From Nostocales cyanobacterium LEGE 11386 (lineage in GTDB: Bacteria > Cyanobacteriota > Cyanobacteriia > Cyanobacteriales > Nostocaceae), in NCBI GenBank assembly GCA_015207155.1, contig JADEXK010000022.1, positions 1-64,000 of the forward strand: a stretch of DNA of 64,000 nucleotides, read 5' to 3'. This document shows positions 54,779-63,180 of this stretch, in pieces. A model generated the notes under the pieces. The model was not told the DNA's origin and searched no databases. It worked only from the letters and a program-made list of their open reading frames with translations. Each line of letters opens with the position of its first letter. Position 1 is the stretch's first letter. A program made the position numbers and the translations under genes.

Positions 54779-55867
54779 TTACTTTAAAGGTTGGTATATA
54801 TCCTCAGAACTGGGGTTGAGGTAGGGACGCTGCAAATCAATAAAATGACGTGCAAAGTGTTGGTCAATCACCCTCATCCGCTCTTCCATTGCATTCTTAC
54901 CTTTTTGCCAAGCTTCCAACAAAGCATTGGCGACAATTTGGCAACGGTTCATGCCAAAACTTTCCTGTGCCGCAAATTTTTGGGTTGGTTCTTCGGCTAA
55001 ACCTAGACCTGGTGCTAAAAACTTGGTGAACAAAGGTATTTCTACTCGAAAATGAGATTGATGCTCATGATAAACAGCCTGAAGGATTTTGCGAATTGCT
55101 GGATAGTCCTGGCGTTCAAAGTAGAGTAATCCTGAGTCATAGCGTCCGTATGCAGCAGGATTGTAAAGAACCTGAAAAGTGAAAGGAATGTTAGCTGCAT
55201 TTAGTTGCTGTGTCAGTCCATCCATGAGGGCGATCGCACCAGATGATGTGAAATTAAAATAGATTCTTCCTGTGCCCAAATCAGCATCTGGGTTACCCTG
55301 CTTTTCCTGTCCCACATTGCTTACTGCCAAATAACAGCCCTTTTGCAGGCGATTTTTAGGCATCCAAATAGCTACTGATTCCCCTACTTTGGCAGATTTT
55401 TGACCAGGTTTAAGATGACATTCAGGCTCAATATACAATGTCAAACCACCTTTAGTTACTGCCATACTCCCATCTGGTTCTAGACGCAACACCTGCCAAC
55501 TAGGGTCAAAATAACCTGTACCATAATTGCTAGCTTGTAGTTGCTCGTAAAATTCCCAATCGACATCCAAAACAGAATTATTTTCTACATTTTGGTATGG
55601 CGAGCAATTAGCAGTTTGGGTATTGACTGCCAAAATGCTTTGCAAAGAACCATTGTAATAGATACCGTAAAGGAAATTTCGCAGTAGTAAGGTGAGATAT
55701 TTATGCTGTAATGCCGCAGAATTTTGCTGAAATCTGTCTGCTACTTTACTTGGCAGAGCAAACGGTTGATAGTTGGGATGGTAAATACAAAAGTTTGACT
55801 CAATCTGGATATTACCAGCAATGTCGAGCAGGGAAGTTAGCAGTGGATTGGTAGAAGAATCTAACAT
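54779..55867 (-). CDS. HopA1-family protein (candidate LanY-type phosphothreonine/serine lyase)
   Basis: A 362-residue protein matching the T3SS-effector HopA1 family: RQNSAALQHKYLTLLLRNFLYGIYY-like start, a central NYGTGYFDPSW, GRIYFNFTSSGAIALMDGLTQQL and LYFERQDYPAIRKIL, ending in a long helix with SFGMNRCQIVANALLEAW. HopA1-type proteins serve as the lyase LanY in class V lanthipeptide synthesis. Gene partner: a phosphotransferase 61 bases upstream on the same strand. No precursor peptide or cyclase identified, so the pathway is not established. Confidence 0.75.
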   Translation of the reverse strand: MLDSSTNPLLTSLLDIAGNIQIESNFCIYHPNYQPFALPSKVADRFQQNSAALQHKYLTLLLRNFLYGIYYNGSLQSILAVNTQTANCSPYQNVENNSVLDVDWEFYEQLQASNYGTGYFDPSWQVLRLEPDGSMAVTKGGLTLYIEPECHLKPGQKSAKVGESVAIWMPKNRLQKGCYLAVSNVGQEKQGNPDADLGTGRIYFNFTSSGAIALMDGLTQQLNAANIPFTFQVLYNPAAYGRYDSGLLYFERQDYPAIRKILQAVYHEHQSHFRVEIPLFTKFLAPGLGLAEEPTQKFAAQESFGMNRCQIVANALLEAWQKGKNAMEERMRVIDQHFARHFIDLQRPYLNPSSEDIYQPLK

Positions 55868-55928
55868 TTATCAAAATTCACAATTAATCATTAAAATTAA
55901 ACAAACACTACGCCACAACTTTCCTGGC

Positions 55929-57167
55929 TTAACAACCCCGCAGACGAGTTTTTTCGTAGTATAGACGAATTAATTGCTGCTCTTTTTCTGGTTGTGGGAG
56001 TTTAAGGATTTTTACCAAAGGGTTGAGAATTTCTGACTCAGAAACACCGAAAATACTTAATACAGATATTTCGGGTATAGTGAGTAGATTTTTAGCAATC
56101 TGAAGCATACAAATGTCAGCATTACTAAAATATTTGCGACAGGTAATCGTTTCTTGAATTTGATGAATCAGTGCTAGACCTGTAAACTGAATCACCCGCA
56201 TGATAAAGTCACTACGGTACTCCAAAATCATGGGAAAGGCATTGAGATAAGCCCGAATTAAAGCTAATAATGAAGGTTGAAGCAGCTCTAGGGGTGTCAT
56301 TGCTAGACACAAAGATTCTTCTATTTCCATGGCGGGATCTACTACAAGGCTAGAAAGCCAAACCCCTAAATAACTTGCTATGAGAGTTCCCAAATCAAAA
56401 GCTGGATCTCCCCAAGCACATGCTTCCCAATCAATCAAACGCACCAAGCAATTGTCTAGTTGATGCCAACGAGAATGAATTAGAATGTTATTTAATTTCA
56501 GGTCGTTGTGAGTCAAGCAGCAAGGTTGCCATTCATATGCCAAATCAGCGATCGCAGATTCTAAACTCTCATAACGCTGATAAAGTACGTAGAATTTCAG
56601 CGCCTCAGTGGGAACTGTACCAAAAATCTCTGGGCTAATTGAGCCGATCCCTTGTGCTGGATTATAAAAGCTATAGCGAAACTGTCCTTGTGGCGCAGTT
56701 GCCATAAAGTTACGATATTCTCGGTGTTGGAAGGTGGCACGATGTAATCCTGCTAAGGTACTGCCAATGGCTGTAGCAATCTCTGCGGGGAAAACATTGT
56801 TGTGGTGATAAAATCCACCCAAATCCAAATATTCACTTAAATAGTTACGGACAAGGATAGAATTTTCCTCGTCAAAATTTAGTACTAATGGTGCGATCGC
56901 CGAAATGTTGCCTAGAACTGGAAACTGCTGAAGCAATTGGTGAAACAGCCACTCATTAAAAAACTCATAAGGGGTTTCATTATTTTCAATATTACGTTTT
57001 TGTTTAACCAGCAGTTTGCGATTACCTGCTAGGGTCACCAGTAAATTGAAATTATTCTTGCTACTTTCCAGCAACTCATATTCGTGTGATGCTCCATCTT
57101 CTGAGCTACACAGACCTGTCTCTTGCAGATACTGGATAACGTTGTGAGAAGACAGTGGTAATAACAT
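55929..57167 (-). CDS. Phosphotransferase (APH-like kinase), candidate LanK
   Basis: A 412-residue protein-kinase-like protein of the aminoglycoside phosphotransferase (PF01636) family. Catalytic loop CLTHNDLKLNNIL (Asp, Asn) and metal-binding LIDWEACAWGDPAFDLG are intact; an N-lobe Lys lies in NRKLLVKQKR. In class V lanthipeptide systems a kinase of this family phosphorylates precursor Ser/Thr before HopA1-like elimination. It precedes the HopA1 gene in one operon. Small-molecule kinase activity is the alternative. Confidence 0.8.
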   Translation of the reverse strand: MLLPLSSHNVIQYLQETGLCSSEDGASHEYELLESSKNNFNLLVTLAGNRKLLVKQKRNIENNETPYEFFNEWLFHQLLQQFPVLGNISAIAPLVLNFDEENSILVRNYLSEYLDLGGFYHHNNVFPAEIATAIGSTLAGLHRATFQHREYRNFMATAPQGQFRYSFYNPAQGIGSISPEIFGTVPTEALKFYVLYQRYESLESAIADLAYEWQPCCLTHNDLKLNNILIHSRWHQLDNCLVRLIDWEACAWGDPAFDLGTLIASYLGVWLSSLVVDPAMEIEESLCLAMTPLELLQPSLLALIRAYLNAFPMILEYRSDFIMRVIQFTGLALIHQIQETITCRKYFSNADICMLQIAKNLLTIPEISVLSIFGVSESEILNPLVKILKLPQPEKEQQLIRLYYEKTRLRGC

Positions 57168-58424
57168 GTATTATGTCCTACTTCGTAAAATTGCTGAGAA
57201 AATCACCATTATTTGAGATTGATTTAGCTTTAGCAGTTTTGGTAGACAGCAACAAGTGGGCGAATGTCAATTATGTTTACTCCAATCTATTCATATCTCA
57301 TTTGTCAGATAAAAACCTGCCAAGATGGCAAGATAAGTTTGATTTTTACTTTAAATTTTGCTGCTAATCACATCGAATCTTTAAACTTAATTTATTTACT
57401 TACTTCTAGATGTTTGGAGCTTTTTAGTTGGGGTATTTTACAGATTGCTATCTCATATTTTTGAGTAATTAACAATAGTTCATCCTTGTGGTTAGTTATA
57501 TTTATAACTTAAGGTTATCAGTATCAAGTAAAAAGCTGAATGCATAAATATTGTTAATAGCTAACCTGTATACAAGATAGTTTTACCTGGGAATTTAGGT
57601 TACTGGTAGTTATCCTCGATATAAATTTTTGGTAGTTTATGCAACATTGTTTTTTATCTTGATCAAGAACAATTGAACTACAACTTTTTACTGTTTTTTA
57701 GATTCAGCAAGCTTGCTTCATTAGCTAAATAAACAGCAAAAAACTACCTAGAGATGGATGTTATGAGATGCTAAATATTTGTTCCTATTGATAGGATGCT
57801 AATAAATGCAGTATGAATAACAATCCAGATCATTTTGAGTACGGTTTCCCATTCGTCAAAATTATTCTCGACGAGTAGGGGAGAATTTCTGAAAGCCTCA
57901 ACACCGTGAGAATTACACACAACCTTATTTTTATTTATCATCACAAATTCAAAAAAACCGGATGTTTTAGGCAAGAAATTATTAATTTTTTGTTGTCAAA
58001 TATTAATGATTTATGCTTATAGGCTCGCTAGCATGTCACTGGGAATGCCCACATTATTAATCAGGTTGTAGCTAGCAAATTACAGCTTTCCCTCAGGAGG
58101 CTTTAGCTGAGGACTTCCAAATAAAAAAAACTTTCTGTTGCGATGGTAGCAGGGGATGCAGAGCTAAATGAGTCACAAACAATAAAAATGCCCGACTTCT
58201 TGTAGACACTCGCAGGGTAGAAGTTGAGCATCTGAGCCTCTCGTTATTTGCCAATCAAAGAGGATTGCTATAGTAATTTCTGATACACAGGCTTTTTTCA
58301 TCGCTGGTGATGTGACAAAGCTAACGCTATGGTAATATAAATGTACTATAAAAAATCAGTAAAAGCTGGGAGGGTGTTCTATGAAATAACTATGGGAGGA
58401 TAATTGTGATCTGCTGGTAACCAG
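57168..58424. other. Long intergenic region (1.25 kb) between the kinase pair and the TMEM14 gene
   Basis: AT-rich. No convincing gene: a 64-residue plus-strand frame from 57179 ending KFCC and a 67-residue minus-strand frame (57771-57974) are the only notable ones. Structures seen are CCTCAG/CTGAGG (58091-58112) and the decayed 'cccgacttctt' repeat (58190-58230). Promoters of both neighbours should lie here. Confidence 0.5.
57179..57367 (+). CDS. Doubtful short frame divergent from the phosphotransferase gene
   Basis: About 62 residues, MSYFVKLLRKSPLFEIDLALAV... ending FDFYFKFCC. Hydrophobic N-terminal half and a terminal Cys pair. It is the nearest short frame to the kinase start and could be a precursor-like peptide, but it has few Ser/Thr and no good ribosome site. 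Probably not a gene. Confidence 0.15.
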   Translation, partial: YFVKLLRKSPLFEIDLALAVLVDSNKWANVNYVYSNLFISHLSDKNLPRWQDKFDFYFKFCC

Positions 58425-58727
58425 TTAATTCATCATTAAAGTCAGTGCCAATATACCCAAAATCACCATCAATCCCGCAGGCATAAATTTACGTGTTTTA
58501 GCTAATCTAAACGTAAAGAAAAGTACTAAAATAGCGGTAACTAAAACTGCTAAAGTCAAAGCCCATGCTTGGCCTTGGAGTTGAAAGTAAGCGGCGAAAA
58601 TTAGTAATAAACCGCTAACCATACCACTGAGAAGCGAAACTTGACTATTAGCCTGAATGTAGCCGATGATGCCACCAATAATCGCTAAAATACCGTAGGT
58701 AAAAGCAGCAGTAATACTTAAATTCAT
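58425..58727 (-). CDS. TMEM14-family small membrane protein
   Basis: A 100-residue protein with three to four hydrophobic helices and Gly-rich starts (AAFTYGILAIIGGIIGYIQA, SLLSGMVSGLLLIFAAYF), matching the TMEM14/UPF0136 family; plant relatives export fatty acids from plastids. In a cyanobacterium a fatty-acid export or storage role is possible (inference). Monocistronic; divergent from the DUF815 gene with an 87-base gap. Confidence 0.82.
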   Translation of the reverse strand: MNLSITAAFTYGILAIIGGIIGYIQANSQVSLLSGMVSGLLLIFAAYFQLQGQAWALTLAVLVTAILVLFFTFRLAKTRKFMPAGLMVILGILALTLMMN

Positions 58728-58814
58728 TGTTAAAACCTATGTAGATTTTGATTTTGCTGCCAGGGTCAGCAGACAATTTACCATAGCTGTTTAGCTACAT
58801 CACCCATTTGATTG

Positions 58815-60149
58815 ATGGATAATCAAGCGATGCCAACAGCAAGTAGTTCATCTTATAGCCATGCCCAGGTTCAATTCCTCCAGCGTCAAGCAGCCTCACT
58901 ATTACTGTACCAATCCGTCCTCCAGAGCGAAGTGGGGATCGCATTTCTTGACCTGTTGCAAGCGATACGTTACACTGATGCCGATGCAAGGGGTTGCCTC
59001 CAAGCCTATGGTGGTTACTTTTACGCCTTAGCTGCTATAAATCAAAATTGGGAAGATTACCTAATTACTCAAATTCTCATCTCTGACAATCCTTTTAGTA
59101 GGCTTGCTCAACAGCGAGATTTTAAGGATTTACCCCTGGCTTTATTAGCAGCCACTGAGCATGATTTACAGGTGTTGCAAAGTCTCTATGAATGTAGCAG
59201 TGCTTCTTTGAGTGAGTGGGTACAAACTGTAGCTCATTTACCAGTTTCGCCTGTTGTGTGGTACAGAGAGCAAAATCTCAAAATAGAGACAAAATTAATA
59301 GTGTCTCTACAAAAGTTAGAAAATTGGGCTGATGCTGTAGAAGAGTTAGCCGCTTATTATCGGCAATTTGGCACAGGTTTATTTGCACAATATCATGCCT
59401 TGCGCTGGCAAGATGGGAAGTTTGTTGGCATCCGGTATCATGATCCAGTCAGGCTAGATACTCTAGTCGGTTACGAGTCGCAGCAAGATACTTTAATTAA
59501 AAATACAGAGTTTTTATTATCAGGAGAGGTGGCACTGCACATATTACTTTACGGTAGTCGGGGGTCGGGAAAATCTTCTTTAGTCAAAGCTTTATTGAAT
59601 GAGTATGGCGATCGCCACCTCCGCTTATTGGAAGTGGCAAAATCTGACTTGCGGGATCTACCAAAAATTGTGGAACAACTGCGAGGAGTGCCACAAAAAT
59701 TTATTATCTTCGTTGATGATCTTTCCTTTGAAGAAGATGATGATGCTTTTAAAGCCCTAAAAGTAGTTTTGGAAGGTAATTTAACTGCCAGGCCGCAAAA
59801 CGTAGTTGTATACGCCACTTCCAATCGTCGCCACTTGATTCGCGAATTTTTTGCCGATAGACCCACTCCCAAAGATCACGAAGAAATCCATGCCTGGGAT
59901 ACGATGCAGGAGAAGCTTTCGTTTAGCGATCGCTTTGGTCTGACCTTAACTTTTGAGGCAGCCGATCAAAAAACTTATTTAAAAATCGTCCGACATCTAG
60001 CAGCACAAGCCAAAATTCATATTAGCCAGGATGATTTAGAATATCAAGCATTACAGTGGGCAACTCGCCACAACGGTCGCTCCGGACGCACAGCGCAGCA
60101 GTTCGTAGATTTTCTCAAAGCAGATTTTGCACTATATAAATGCAAATAA
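58815..60149 (+). CDS. DUF815 AAA+ ATP-binding protein
   Basis: A 444-residue P-loop ATPase: Walker A YGSRGSGKSS (about 248), Walker B KFIIFVDDLSFEEDD, sensor RPQNVVVYATSNRRHL, and HTH-like end HNGRSGRTAQQFVDF. DUF815 family proteins are single ATPases of unknown task. The N-terminal 200 residues are helical. The frame opens at TTG 58812; ATG at 58815 is taken. No neighbours of known function. Confidence 0.85.
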   Translation: MDNQAMPTASSSSYSHAQVQFLQRQAASLLLYQSVLQSEVGIAFLDLLQAIRYTDADARGCLQAYGGYFYALAAINQNWEDYLITQILISDNPFSRLAQQRDFKDLPLALLAATEHDLQVLQSLYECSSASLSEWVQTVAHLPVSPVVWYREQNLKIETKLIVSLQKLENWADAVEELAAYYRQFGTGLFAQYHALRWQDGKFVGIRYHDPVRLDTLVGYESQQDTLIKNTEFLLSGEVALHILLYGSRGSGKSSLVKALLNEYGDRHLRLLEVAKSDLRDLPKIVEQLRGVPQKFIIFVDDLSFEEDDDAFKALKVVLEGNLTARPQNVVVYATSNRRHLIREFFADRPTPKDHEEIHAWDTMQEKLSFSDRFGLTLTFEAADQKTYLKIVRHLAAQAKIHISQDDLEYQALQWATRHNGRSGRTAQQFVDFLKADFALYKCK

Positions 60150-60273
60150 AAATTCATTCCACACATAGTTGTGAAATCAATTGAGTAGTGATGTTTATTT
60201 TGGATTACTTCCCGAAAAATATTATGTACAAATACTTACAACTGAATATTTCAGCACAACAATGTGAGAATTA

Positions 60274-61614
60274 ATGAGCTTAAGAACTACTTATTTTGAT
60301 AACTCAACTACGCTAAAAATAACCAATATGCAATCAGCAATGGTCAGCAATCGATATATTCTAGGCATAGTTGCCTTTAGTGTAAGTTTTGGCATTAGTC
60401 TCGTCCCTAACTGGGATTTTAATCAAGCCTTGATCACAGGTATAATTACTACACTTGCTACCTATGCAGCAGCATTGTTTATAGATAAGCGCCGCAGAAA
60501 CTATGAATTGCTTGTTTTAGGTTCACTCCGCAAGCGAATCAAAGATATGGAAGGATTAAAGTTTCGTATTGTCAAAGAAATTAATCAAATAGAAGAGCAT
60601 CGCAATTTATTATACGCAGAATCAAGAAAACTGGAAAATCAAATTTTAGAATGTCGTAATCAACGAGATATTCTCCATCGAGACTTAGGCACATTTGCTG
60701 GACAAAAAAAGCAGTTAGAAGCCGAAACCAGTAGCCTGAATACCGAAATTGCCACTCTAGAACAAAGTAAAGCAGAACTGAATCATTCTTTCTCTCACCT
60801 TATAGCAGAAAAACGCCATTTGGAGTTGCAGTGTAATTTATGTCGCTCGGAAATTGCTCAATTGCAAAACCAAATTTGCGAACTGCAACAAGAAAAACAC
60901 GAACTTGAAAGTAGTTTAACTCTGCTAGGTAGACTCAAACCTCAACTAGAAGAAAAAATGTATGAATTACGAATCAATATTCAAGAAATAGAAACTGAGG
61001 TAAATCAGCAAAATCAATTATTGGTATCCACTAAGTATGAAACAGAAAGTTTAGCAGATAATCTCAAGAAATTACAAACTCAAATAACAGAAAAAGAATC
61101 AGAATTAAAACAGATAGAGGGTCAAGTTTCGTTGTTGCAAGATGAACGAGACTTGTTACAAAACCAAGTATGGGAATTACTTCAACAAACAGAAACACTC
61201 AATCCAGAACTGTTACCTGAAAATTTGCAAGGGGATGAAAACGAATCGTTTCCTTTTTCAGAATTAGTTGACCCCTTAGAATCAATAGGCACGACATCTA
61301 ATATATCTGGTTTTTTATCTGAAGAATGGAATGAGTTTTTAGAAAAACTACCGAGGCATGAAATTCAGGTATTAAAAGCCATCGTAGAGCAAGATCATCC
61401 CCAGGCAATTATTAAACAAATTGCCGAAGCAAATATTACCATGCCAAATCTATTAATTGATTCTATAAATGAACGTGCCAATGATACTATTGGTGAATTA
61501 ATCATTGCATCTAATTTGGAAATTCCAAAAGTGTATCAAGAGCATGTAGTCAACGTCAGAAAAATGCTGGCTGTGCATCAAGACCTCATGGCTAGACAAG
61601 CCTCATCAAATTAA
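60274..61614 (+). CDS. Membrane-anchored coiled-coil protein with C-terminal TerB-C domain
   Basis: A 446-residue protein with two N-terminal hydrophobic helices (about 29-45, 52-70), a long coiled coil (about 85-315; Glu/Gln/Leu heptads), an acidic spacer, and a C-terminal TerB-C-like domain (about 345-446: FLEKLPRHEIQVLKAIVEQD, MPNLLIDSINERANDTIGELII). TerB-C proteins occur in Ter-linked stress and antiphage gene sets. It precedes a DUF2791 ATPase by 77 bases and probably forms one unit with it. Confidence 0.75.
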   Translation: MSLRTTYFDNSTTLKITNMQSAMVSNRYILGIVAFSVSFGISLVPNWDFNQALITGIITTLATYAAALFIDKRRRNYELLVLGSLRKRIKDMEGLKFRIVKEINQIEEHRNLLYAESRKLENQILECRNQRDILHRDLGTFAGQKKQLEAETSSLNTEIATLEQSKAELNHSFSHLIAEKRHLELQCNLCRSEIAQLQNQICELQQEKHELESSLTLLGRLKPQLEEKMYELRINIQEIETEVNQQNQLLVSTKYETESLADNLKKLQTQITEKESELKQIEGQVSLLQDERDLLQNQVWELLQQTETLNPELLPENLQGDENESFPFSELVDPLESIGTTSNISGFLSEEWNEFLEKLPRHEIQVLKAIVEQDHPQAIIKQIAEANITMPNLLIDSINERANDTIGELIIASNLEIPKVYQEHVVNVRKMLAVHQDLMARQASSN

Positions 61615-61691
61615 AATTATTTAGTAATTAGGTGTATATCCAATCGACTGAATATATACCTCTGCATTAAAAATCTAATGAAGTAAATTAC

Positions 61692-63017
61692 ATGGCCAAG
61701 CTCAAACTCTCGAAAAAAATTTCCACTGCTTTAATTAAATCCCTAGGTGCAGGAGTAGTACCGAGGATAGGAGTTGAGCATATTGCAGTTGGTCGAGAAC
61801 AAGAACTTAAAAGCCTATCACAAAATCTTGATGATATAGCAGAAGGTGTAGCAGCATTTCGCTTTATAATTGGTAACTATGGCTCAGGCAAAAGCTTCAT
61901 TCTACAACTAGTCCGTAACCGAGCGATGGAGCAAGGTTTTGTTGTGGCTGATGCTGATTTATCATCCGAACGCCGATTAGCCGGAACCAACAATGAAGGT
62001 TTAGCAACTTATCGAGAATTAATGAGCCACCTGGCTACAAAAACTCGCCCTGACGGTGGTGCTTTAGTTGCGATTTTGGAAGGTTGGATTAATAAAATTC
62101 AACAAGAAGTGGTTAAAGAAACAAACTTGCGCCCCAATGACGATGGTTTCGATGACCAAGTTGAAGCAAAAATTAGAGAAGTTGTTCAGTATATTGAAGA
62201 TTTAGTGCATGGCTTTGATTTTGGCAGTGTTATCATTGCTTATTGGCGTGGCTATCGGTTGGATAATGATGATTTAAAAAATGCGGCTATGCGCTGGTTA
62301 CGTGGAGAATTCAGCACTAAGATTGAGGCCAAAGCAGCATTAGGAGTACGCGTTATTATTGATGATGATAGTTGGTATGACTATATCAAGCTATTTGCTA
62401 AGTTTATAGCAGAGATTGGCTATAAAGGACTTTTAGTTTTAGTTGATGAAGCCGTAAATTTATATCAAATATCCACTACGGTAACGCGGGAAAAGAATTA
62501 TAACAGACTACTAACAATGTTTAATGACACCATGCAATGCAAAGCTGAACATCTTGGCATTTTCATTGGTGGAACAACCAAATTTTTAGAAGACCCCAAC
62601 CGGGGACTTTTTGCTGACCAAGCTTGGCGAAGACGTACCAAAGAAAGTCGTTTTGTCACACAGTCTGGTCTTCAGGAATATTTGGGGCCAGTAATTAGGT
62701 TGAACCCGTTGAGTGAAGCAGAAATCCTCACACTGCTGCAAAACTTAACTGAGATTCATGCACTCAATTTTAGTTATGAAAAAACTTTAACGAATCGTGA
62801 GTTGCAAGAATTTGTACAAGAAATCGTCAATCGCTTGGGTGCAGAAGCATTACTCACACCGGGGGAAATCGTTCGTGATTTTATTAGTGTGCTGAATATC
62901 CTCCAACAAAATCCAGAAATTGTCTTTAGTCAACTAATTCATGATTCTCAATTTAAACCTACGTCTATGGGAAAGGATATAGATGAGGATGACGATGCAG
63001 CAGAATTTAGTTTATGA
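61692..63017 (+). CDS. DUF2791 P-loop ATPase (BrxD-like)
   Basis: A 441-residue STAND/AAA-like ATPase with Walker A IIGNYGSGKSF (61-68), Walker B LLVLVDEAVNL (about 250), GIFIGGTTKFLEDPNRG (sensor) and a C-terminal acidic tail (DEDDDAAEFSL). It matches the DUF2791/BrxD ATPases encoded in BREX type 2 and in TerB-N/TerB-C gene sets with a helicase. Here no helicase gene follows, so the set appears incomplete. Start ATG at 61692. Confidence 0.8.
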   Translation: MAKLKLSKKISTALIKSLGAGVVPRIGVEHIAVGREQELKSLSQNLDDIAEGVAAFRFIIGNYGSGKSFILQLVRNRAMEQGFVVADADLSSERRLAGTNNEGLATYRELMSHLATKTRPDGGALVAILEGWINKIQQEVVKETNLRPNDDGFDDQVEAKIREVVQYIEDLVHGFDFGSVIIAYWRGYRLDNDDLKNAAMRWLRGEFSTKIEAKAALGVRVIIDDDSWYDYIKLFAKFIAEIGYKGLLVLVDEAVNLYQISTTVTREKNYNRLLTMFNDTMQCKAEHLGIFIGGTTKFLEDPNRGLFADQAWRRRTKESRFVTQSGLQEYLGPVIRLNPLSEAEILTLLQNLTEIHALNFSYEKTLTNRELQEFVQEIVNRLGAEALLTPGEIVRDFISVLNILQQNPEIVFSQLIHDSQFKPTSMGKDIDEDDDAAEFSL

Positions 63018-63180
63018 TTAAGTAGCATTAGTCAACGAACCACGAAGGACACAAAGATCACAAAGCAAGAAGAAAAATTAAGAGAAACTAAGAATGAGTT
63101 CAACTATGAAAATTAGATTGATTTTTTGTTTTTTAAGTAAGCTGATAGACTCAATATTTTAAGACAGTTTAATTAACAGC

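Noticed and set aside
57771..57974. 67-residue minus-strand frame near the HopA1/kinase pair
   Set aside because: Considered as lanthipeptide precursor, but no leader-core layout, few Ser/Thr/Cys and a hydrophobic random-looking end.
58860..58885. tRNA-like TTC-arm sequence (ggttcaattcc)
   Set aside because: Lies inside the DUF815 coding sequence and no cloverleaf can be drawn around it.
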